From NCBI GenBank assembly GCA_903813345.2, contig CAIIXF020000012.1:8442432-8506431 (forward strand): 64,000 bases of DNA, in the 5' to 3' direction. The notes below the pieces were generated by a model. That model made no database searches and had not been told where the DNA came from. It worked only from the letters and a program-made list of their open reading frames with translations. The DNA comes from Owenia fusiformis. Its lineage: Eukaryota; Annelida; Polychaeta; Sabellida; Oweniidae. Below, in pieces: positions 54,601 to 63,600 of the stretch (position 1 is the stretch's first letter; each line of letters starts with the position of its first letter). The position numbers and the translations under genes were made by a program.

Positions 54601-57600
54601 AATAAATATATATATGAAGGCCCAGACATGTTATAGGTCATAAAGAATCACAATTCAAGGATAAAATACCTGCTTCTTACCTGGCAAAAAGTAAGAGAAG
54701 GGGAAATCCCCAAAGCTGTAAATCTTTGATTTCTAATTCTAGTCATGTTACCACAATAACTAAGTAGCTTGCAGCAGTATATTTGCTTTTCTCATGGACT
54801 CTAGATCCTCCTTTTCCTACTATTGGATTTGGGCAACATGGCTATGTCCCTTAATTCCATAATATGAATATTAATTTGATAAATCTAAAGAACAATTTGA
54901 ACTGAGAGGGAATTCCTCATTTTGTGTGATGTCATCAAAAGTTGTGTAATGGAGCACAAGGAATTTCTGTGGTTAATTATTTGAAAATAAATTCTCAACT
55001 TAAATTGAGAATTCTCCGTTTATCCACAGAGTTAGGGGACATAGCCTGCCTTCCCAGAAAGGTGAGATATTTATCTTGGACAGAAAGATTAGGAATATTG
55101 TCAAAAATCACTAAAAACCATGCTAGGCCGCTTTAAGATTGCCAGAGAGGGATATCTAGATCATATTATGATCTGCGTTTTTTTTTCGTTCCATGATGTG
55201 ATTAAATATTAAACAGTTATAAACCTTTATTTGAATTCAAATATACAACATTTACCAGAAAAGAAAAAAATGTTTCTCGATGAGATACATTGAAACAATC
55301 TATTTAGCATGTAGCGGCATAAAATAAGGTGCCGCCTCGCTAAGGGAACCGTTAGTCAAGCAAGAACGAGGTGGCTTAATTAGGTCAAATAAGCCCAAGG
55401 ATTCTGCACTTCCTGAAAAAATTATAATTACTTGACAGAAATATGTATTAATTTGTTAAAGTGTATAGGCATTGATATTTATCCATAAAAAGAAAAGATA
55501 TGTGTGTTGAAATGATTGCGCTAGCACAAACCAGTCTATTGTTTCAGCACAATGCCAAAAATACAATAATAGCCCAAATGAGTTGTTTAATATTCTTTGT
55601 TAATTCCCGTAGTATGCTATGAGGTTGCTTTAATACCCATAATTATTTTATAATAACACACCTTTGTATTCTTGGTGGTGCTTTAATTCACCGTGTAATA
55701 GCCATGCTTCTATTATTTCCTTGATAGTCTTAGGGCTAATTTCTAATGCCTTGGTTAGACTTCAATAGTCCAAGTTCGTTCTTCAGTAGCCCTTTGTGAA
55801 TCCTATTATGCTCGATGATGCTCGATAACCTTGCATATAAACCCAGGTTGTGCTTTGATACTCGAAATTGTTTCTTTAATAGCCCTTTGTTATTCCTTGG
55901 TATGCTTCAGGGTTCTTTAATAATCAATATCGGTAGTCTTTGCTTATTCCCCAGTATGGCCTGGATGTATTTTCATACCCTTGTTCTCGATAGCCCTAAA
56001 CTTAATGCCTGGGCCACATTTGCCCCGATTTATCGGCCGGCGCCGGGCCGATTGAGTATTTTGTTCAAAAATGAATTCAATTCTGAGCAAAATACTCAAT
56101 CGAACGGGCGCTAGTAGGTTTCCTTAGCATGACTGATGGTGCTTTATTATGCCCATTGGGTCTTTAACAATCATTGATGATACCTTAGAATGCCCTGGTT
56201 GCACGTTTGTACCCTAAATTGGTTAAATAGGCCCTCAATTTGATTGTTTAGCGTACTTGATGGTGCTTCAATTATCCCCATTGTTTCCTTGATAGCCTTT
56301 ATTATAAACTCTTGTGCCAATGTTATGCTAATGTTATGCTTTGATGCCCCAAAATAGCCATATTAGTACTTTTATATTCCTTTGTAATTTCCAAATGTAC
56401 CCCTGTTGTGCTTTTTGTAGCCTTGATTGCTTCCAGTATACCCAGAAAGAGCTTTGCAAAATCAACATCTTATACAATCAACGTAAAAGACGGCTTGCTT
56501 TTAAAATTAGTAAACCATTACCAAAACTATGGTAACCCTGTAGTAGTGAGAGGCACATTAAAAATGAATATCACCCCCATTCAATCTATTTTTACAAGTT
56601 TTTATAATTATTTCACATTTTTCTATATTTTGCGTAACCAGGATGGTGAATTTTCTTCATTTTTCTTCAAACATTTCGCCTTACCAATATTTATTATATC
56701 TGTCAATTTCAAGAAAATCGCACCGCTACTTTTGAAAATAATTCAAATTGTGTCGTTTTTCCCATTGAGCTCCATTATAAAAATGGAATTTTCAAACTTA
56801 ATATTTTAGAATTCTACGTGGTGAAAAATTGCATATTGAGTAGTTAGTTAATGTTATGGTGTTAAAAATTCAAAAAAGTTTTTTTTCACCCTCTAAAGGT
56901 TTTAGGGGTCCGTTTGGACCCCAATATACATTTTGCAATTACTTTGCAACCAGAGAAGCTTTTTTCATTCTGACTTCAGTTGTACATAGGTTAATCTATA
57001 TTACATTTCAGAATATGTATGCATTATTTATCATGAAAGCGTGGAAATATGTGTAAACCTAATCATAAGGAGTCAGGTGTTCTAGCATTTTGTAACACTT
57101 TGTAGCATTTATATATAACACTTTACTAATTGAATATGTTTCAGTGATAGTGATGTTCTTTGGCCTGAGGTAGCACAAAAAGTCATGATGCGATTTATAT
57201 CTGGTTTGTTTTATCTGAAAGGAATTATATTAATTGAGGATAAGTTGGAATTTCATGTTGATAGAATGATGATTTCTGATATAATTATTGCAAAGAATGA
57301 GCTCTGGGGTCCAAACGGACCCCAAAAACCATTTAAGGGTTAAGTTGTTGGTGATTCCTTGTATACCTTGTGGTGTTCCAGTGCTCAAAACTATTCCTAG
57401 TAATAGTTTCCTGCAATGGTTCCAAGTAGGCCATTATGGTGTTCTTCTTAGCCCCTAGAGCACCACTTGGCATACAATCAGGGGCTATTCAGGTACCACT
57501 TTGTGGTATAATACCGGTACCACAACACTGGTACATAAGGATATAACTATAAGGCTAACAAGGAACCATTTCAGATTATTAAAGCACCACAAACTGTATT

Positions 57601-60600
57601 AAGGAATCAAAGAAACCGATTTGGGGTATCAAAGCTCAACCAGGACATAACCAGGTTATCACTATTTGGGGTATTAAAGTACAACCGGTGTATACAAGGT
57701 TATCAATATGGCAATACATGAACCAAAAGGGGCTATCAAAGCACCTCGATGGCATACTAAGGAATCAGTAAAGACAATTTAAAAAAACACTTTGGACTAT
57801 TGTGTGTATCTTTTCGTTGTGCTGACAAAATAGACTGGATTGTGCTGGCATAATCACTGCATAATGTGTACTGAGACATATTAATGCCTGTAGACTTCAA
57901 CTAATATATGTGTCATTTCTTGTCTTTCAGACCAATTGAAGTAGCATATGAAGAAAATACTTCATGTATGTAATGAAGTGCATGAACAATTAGTTGTGCT
58001 ATACTATTAAATTGTTCAATCACTACCATTCTATTGAAACGTGTATGTGCTAAAATATTAAACGCAGTTTTCTTGGTACTGATAGCATGGATTTAAGTCA
58101 AACCCACACATATAACTAAAAATGACCTATAAATGAAGTGTGCAAAATATTTTAGTCGTAGCTCTGCTTGTTACAAAAGATAAGTTGTAAAGTTGTAATA
58201 TTGAGACGCTCGTCGGCAGTCATCTTGAATTTTGTAAAATCAATTGTTATTTTGAATTTTCCCGAAAGTATAGAATGGCTGACACTAGCCTTCTCCCTAT
58301 AGGTACCAATCTGGGTGCCTTCAATATATCGGTTGCACCAATCACCGATACCATAGACTCGGTCAATATTCCGCTCCGTATGATATGGTCCGTTCGTGTG
58401 CTAGAATACGATCCCTTCGTGAGACAAAGAGGCCAAAATTGCCAAAATGTCAGTAAAAGGTAGGAAACAGAGAAAATTTTGATATTTTGTGAACGGTTAC
58501 CTAGGCGATATAATAACCTATGAATTCGCGAAGATAGTAAAATAGCAAGGCAACATAGGTGAAAATAGGTCGAACGTAGACTTTTCACGACAGAATAGAC
58601 TTCAATTGTAATTGTTCGTTTATATTAGCGTATACATATCTAATTTCGTGCAATGCATTAATGCGTGCGACTGATAAACAAATATAACGTAATACATCAC
58701 AAAAGTACAAGAAAATGTGGTTTAAAACTCGAATAGAAGTATCCGACCGTACCACCGCTAGGATCTGACCAAGTCGTGTGAGGATAAGTTGAGGACTCCG
58801 ACCATGTCCTGTTAAGAGTTCCATCTTTTCGAGTGAAAAAAATCGATCAATTCGAACTGCCCTGTTTGGAGGACTGGATAATTCATGATGATAATAGGTG
58901 GGATTTTGGGGTGTGAATGCCAATGGTAGTTCATTGTTATTTCCGTCTAAATAAGTGTATTTTTGAAAGCTTGAATCTGGTATCAACTCATTCGTGTCAT
59001 TCTGTATAGGCACGATATCTAGAAAAGATAAACAACCATAATAAAGATCCAGAAGTAACGTCAAAGGTGTTGCCATTTTAATACTATTTGACTAATCACC
59101 TTTAAACTTGGTACAGGGTACAGGTGTTCTACAAACATTACGGGGTTGAAATCTATTTGATTGGTTCATTTCATGGTTACTACGATAGCCCAATATGACG
59201 TCATCCAAGGCAAATTAAATCTGCGAAAGAAATATAGCTCTTCTAAACAAAAAACTTAATATCAATAATTTCTTTCATGTTGCCATTCGAATGTTAATGT
59301 AGAATCATATATGATGTCAAACACACTATTTAAATTGGTTATTTTATTTCCTATGTAGCCAAGCATAATATAACAAATATACGACTAAGGCAGATGAACA
59401 GTTATTTTTACTGGGATAACGCCAGAGCTCACGAGGCCATCCTGTCAACTAGTACAGTGGATGAGTTGGAACTGCATTGACCATGACGTATATCTCCCGA
59501 ATTTTGCCCCAAGTGACATTTACTTTGACAGTGAACTTGAATGGGAGCTAAGTGGAATAAGTTTTCAAAATTCAGATGATGTAAAAAAATATGTTGTGGG
59601 AATATTCCAAAAAATGAGTTATCATGGATTTCACCATCGGTTTAGAGTGGCTACTATCAATGACTTAAAATTTTCAGGTCTGTGGTACTACATTGAAAAA
59701 TATATTGCTAATTGTTGCAATCATACAGAGTAGCATGAATAATTGTTTGAACAATTTTTTTTTTTTTTTTTTATAAGAATTTATTCATTCAAACTTATTA
59801 GCAAATACATAATTCCAATCGCCCGAAGGCATTATAGGAAAAATGGACATTTAAACAATATATATTAATACATATAATAAGTCATAATAGTACACTATAC
59901 AACAGGTTAAAGGGGATGCACTTGTAGGGTGGGGATAGGGGAGGGGTGTTTGGAGGGGAGACTAAACAGGTTCACTTGAGGAGGGAATTCAGATATTGGC
60001 AGAAATAAAATCAGCCACTTTGGACAAGAGTTGCGAATTTGTTTTTAAAGGTAGATCAGGATCTCCATAATAGAATAAAGAAAGTAAATCAGCTTGATTT
60101 TTATGTTTATTAAAGGCTCCTGGTGCAATCAATTCAATGTCATTTTTTAATGTTTGAAAATTCAATTCATTATTTGGACATTTCAGAAAAAAGTGCCTTG
60201 GCGTACTGGTAGCTCCACATGAGCAATTTGGGCCATCAATAAAGGTAAAGTTATGGGCGTATAGTTGAGCCCTAAAAAGTAAATCAGCTCTAAGTCTGTT
60301 TATGATTATTTCTTGTTTTCTTGTCAAATTAAGAAAGGTAGATGGTAGAGTGAGTTTTTTGGGAGCAAAATAAGTTTTTTGATATTTTTTGAAAGTCTGA
60401 AGTGTCTTCTTTTCCCTGATATATGATGGCAGCATTGACCATGAACTGATTGCACCTAGGACTGCTGACTCCAAGAATCTGTTGCTACAGCGGATAGGTA
60501 GCTTGAAGTCAAAAGTGTTACGATTAGTTCTAATGCTTTTATTTTTGTACTTCTCAAAGATCTCATTTAGATATACAGGATTTGTTCCATTGACAACCTT

Positions 60601-63600
60601 GTACATGAAATTATTAACTTGCATCTTCCTTCTGTCCTCTAATGTATGCCATTGTAGTAAAGTGAGCACTTTAGTGGTATAACTACCATGGGAACAGCCT
60701 GAACACAAGATGGCTGCTTGGTAATACAGCTTATTCAACCGTTCAAGTAAATATTTGGAAGATTTGTTGTATAATACAACACCATAGTCAAAATATGGAC
60801 GGATGAATGAGGTAAAGATTGTCTCCAAATGTTTGGCTGTCAGTTTACCTTGGAGTTTTTTTAGAGGATTTAACATTTTTTTTACCTTTGTACAAATCTC
60901 ATCAATATGATTTATATTTGAGAGGCATTCATCAAAACAGTAACCAAGATGTTTATGGGTTGCAATTCTTTTGATTTCAGAGTTATTGAGAAATGATGTG
61001 GTCACGTTTTCGATTGGCATTCTTGGAGTATGGAAAATGACTTCGCAGCTCTTCTCAGGTTTAAACTCGAGCTTCCATAATTTGGACCAATTTTGAATTG
61101 CTTCCAGGTTACTTGCAACAGATTGATCAATCTCATTCGGATTTTTGGGGTCAAAAGAGAACTGCAGTGAAGTATCATCTGCGTATATATAGCACTCTGT
61201 GTCAATTTTATCTGGGAGATCATTTATGTACAGTAAAAAAAATAGAGGTCCCAAAATTGATCCTTGTGGAACACCGCAATTGATAAAATTGGCCTCCGAC
61301 ATAGAAGACGAAGCACCAGCTAAATTTACATACATTTTTCTGTCAGAGAGATAGGATTTTATGACATTTAGTAACTGTCCCTTATACCATAAGATTTGAG
61401 TTTCAATATGAGTAAGTGATGAGGGACTTTGTCAAATGCTGATGCAATATCAAGAAATATTCCTTTTGATGCCTTTCCTTCTTCAAAATTATTCTGAAGG
61501 AAGTGTTCTATAGTCAAAAGTTGGGCTTGTGTGCTATGTCCAGGAAGAAAACCTGCCTGGTGTTTATTAAGTAAATTATTAAAAGTCAAATGCGTTCGAA
61601 TTCGATCAGCTATTACCCTTTCAAACAGTTTGGATATAGTGTTTAATAAGGTAATCGGGCGGTAATTGTTAGTGTCAGACTTGTCACCTTTTTTGAAAAT
61701 AGGACAAACTATGCCCACCTTCCATGGTTCTGGAAAAACATTTCTTGAACATAGTCTGTTAAATAAGGTAGATAGAGGTCTTGATATTGTGTGTGCTGTG
61801 AGGTTAAGCATTTTGTTCGTGATCATATCAGGTCCACAGGCTTTTGAAGTGTCAAGTAACAAAATTAATTTCATCAATTCATCTGGATTGGTCGCAACTG
61901 AAATGAGTAAAGAGTTGGTTCTGTCAGGAAAATTAGGCAATTGGTCAAAATTTATATTATCCATATGATTTTTGGATGCAAACAGCTTTAGAAAGGCATT
62001 TGCCTTCTCAAGGTTATCTGTTATTGGTGGTTGATTTTGATTAAGCAGTGGTGGAATTTGGGAATCAGCACTTTTACCAAGAAACAGCCTTATTAGTTTC
62101 CAATAATTCTTATCATTTTTACTAAAGTTATTAATGGAATCGCGGTTTTTTTTATCATGATATTCTTTAAGATTCGTAATAAGAGTCGTTACTTTGATTG
62201 ATTGATTGTCATAAAGATGTCTATTGAGGGTGGTAGGTGATGATTTGAGTTTCCTAAAAAGTAATTTCTTTTTGTTGATTTCTTGCCTAAGATTTTCATT
62301 AAACCAGGGCTGATCCTTAGATTTGATAGTGATATTCTTATTTGGAATGTGTTTTGAGTAAATATTCATAAGTGAATTGCCAAAATGTGAGGTCACTTTG
62401 TTTATATCAATGTCTGAATCAATAATTTTCTGCCAGTCGGTGTTTCGGATTGAATTGTTTAAATTTTCAAGATTACACAGATCATATTTCCAAATAGTTT
62501 TCCTAACAGGCTGTTCCTTTGTGATGCTTAGTTTTAAATATGATAAAATGGTGCAGTGATCTGCTCTTCCAATTGGGTCAGTTATACTCCAAGATGTAAA
62601 AATATCAGGTGAGTCAGTAAGAATATGATCGATGCATGATTGAGAGTTTGAACAATTGCAATTAAAAGTTCATTTTTTAATAAAATAAAGTTTTTAAAAC
62701 TAACATTTATATTGTATTTATTAAATTGTTCATTCTATTTTCTGCTAAACAAATAATTTGCCCTGGGTGACGCCACATCGGGTTACCATAGCTACAATAA
62801 AATCAACCAATCAAGCAGAAAAATCTGATATTAAGCGTACGCGCTCAATAATGTTTGTACAAAGTTTCAAGAAGATTGGTTGAGTAGCATAATGAAATAG
62901 CAACATCTTTGATCACCCTGTATATTGATGACATATATAACTATTGAGCTTTAATACACTGACTCTAGTGTAATAGATAAACTAACTATTAACTTCCATA
63001 TTTCTAACCCTATGGATTTAGTATGGTAACTTTAAAATATGTTTATGGTATTTATTGGTTCAAAACACGACAATATGGAGCTCAAAACGCGATGGGGTCG
63101 GAAATGAAACACGGTAGGATCGGAAGAGAAACGCGCTTGGGTCGGATCCATTCTATAAATTTAACCTGCAGAGTCTGATACTCTTAAAATCAGTATATAC
63201 CAAGAAACATTTGATTTAAATAATATACCACAATATGGTACATTTGACACGGAAACGACGATGTGGAAGCAGAAACCCACTCTCGCCGCATGTATGTCGT
63301 CACCACAAATCCAATGTTTTCGAGCATTCAAACACTTAGATAACTTTTTTCAGTTTAATATTTATATATTTAGCAATTTAAATCGCGCAGTATAAATGTA
63401 AAATCAAAAAATACTCTAATACTCATCTCCGAATCCCCCCCTGTAGAAGCGGTATGGTCGGACCTTGTGCACACGAACGGACCATATCATACGGAGCGGG
63501 ATGTGGACCGTTGAATATTATAAAGAGATTACCAAGTTGCTCCACAACAATTAGATAGTTGATAAAATAGAATCAGTAGTTAAAATTACTTGTTGGGATG

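Larger units (their letters stand above)
59757..62645 (-). mobile_element. 5'-truncated LINE with 12-bp target site duplication
   Basis: This insertion has GTTTGAACAATT on both sides (59,745-59,756 and 62,646-62,657) and a 16-base poly(T) on the plus strand, the poly(A) tail of a minus-strand copy. From the truncation point the frame is open and encodes the end of an APE endonuclease ([23 protein letters not shown]), a linker, and reverse transcriptase. It lies in the same orientation as the RTK gene and inside the mariner relic. Confidence 0.92.
59114..62920 (+). mobile_element. Mariner-like element relic, split by a LINE
   Basis: The left end TA|CAGGGTAC and right end CACCCTG|TA frame the element. 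Inner TIR blocks match (TTGATTGGTT, and GACGTCATCCAAGGCAAATT versus its diverged complement near 62,760). The plus strand retains [13 protein letters not shown] ending in a stop, then in another frame [17 protein letters not shown] and [12 protein letters not shown], corresponding to the second and third catalytic regions and C-terminus of a mariner-type transposase. Frameshifted and inactive. Confidence 0.7.

Noticed and set aside
56408-56809. 133-codon plus-strand ORF, Phe/Ile-rich
   Set aside because: AT-rich composition explains it, it lies inside a foldback repeat, and no family match is recognised.
58247-58588. 113-codon minus-strand ORF in line with the RTK
   Set aside because: It reads antisense to a better plus-strand frame, has no kinase or membrane feature, and no splice sites fit the RTK.
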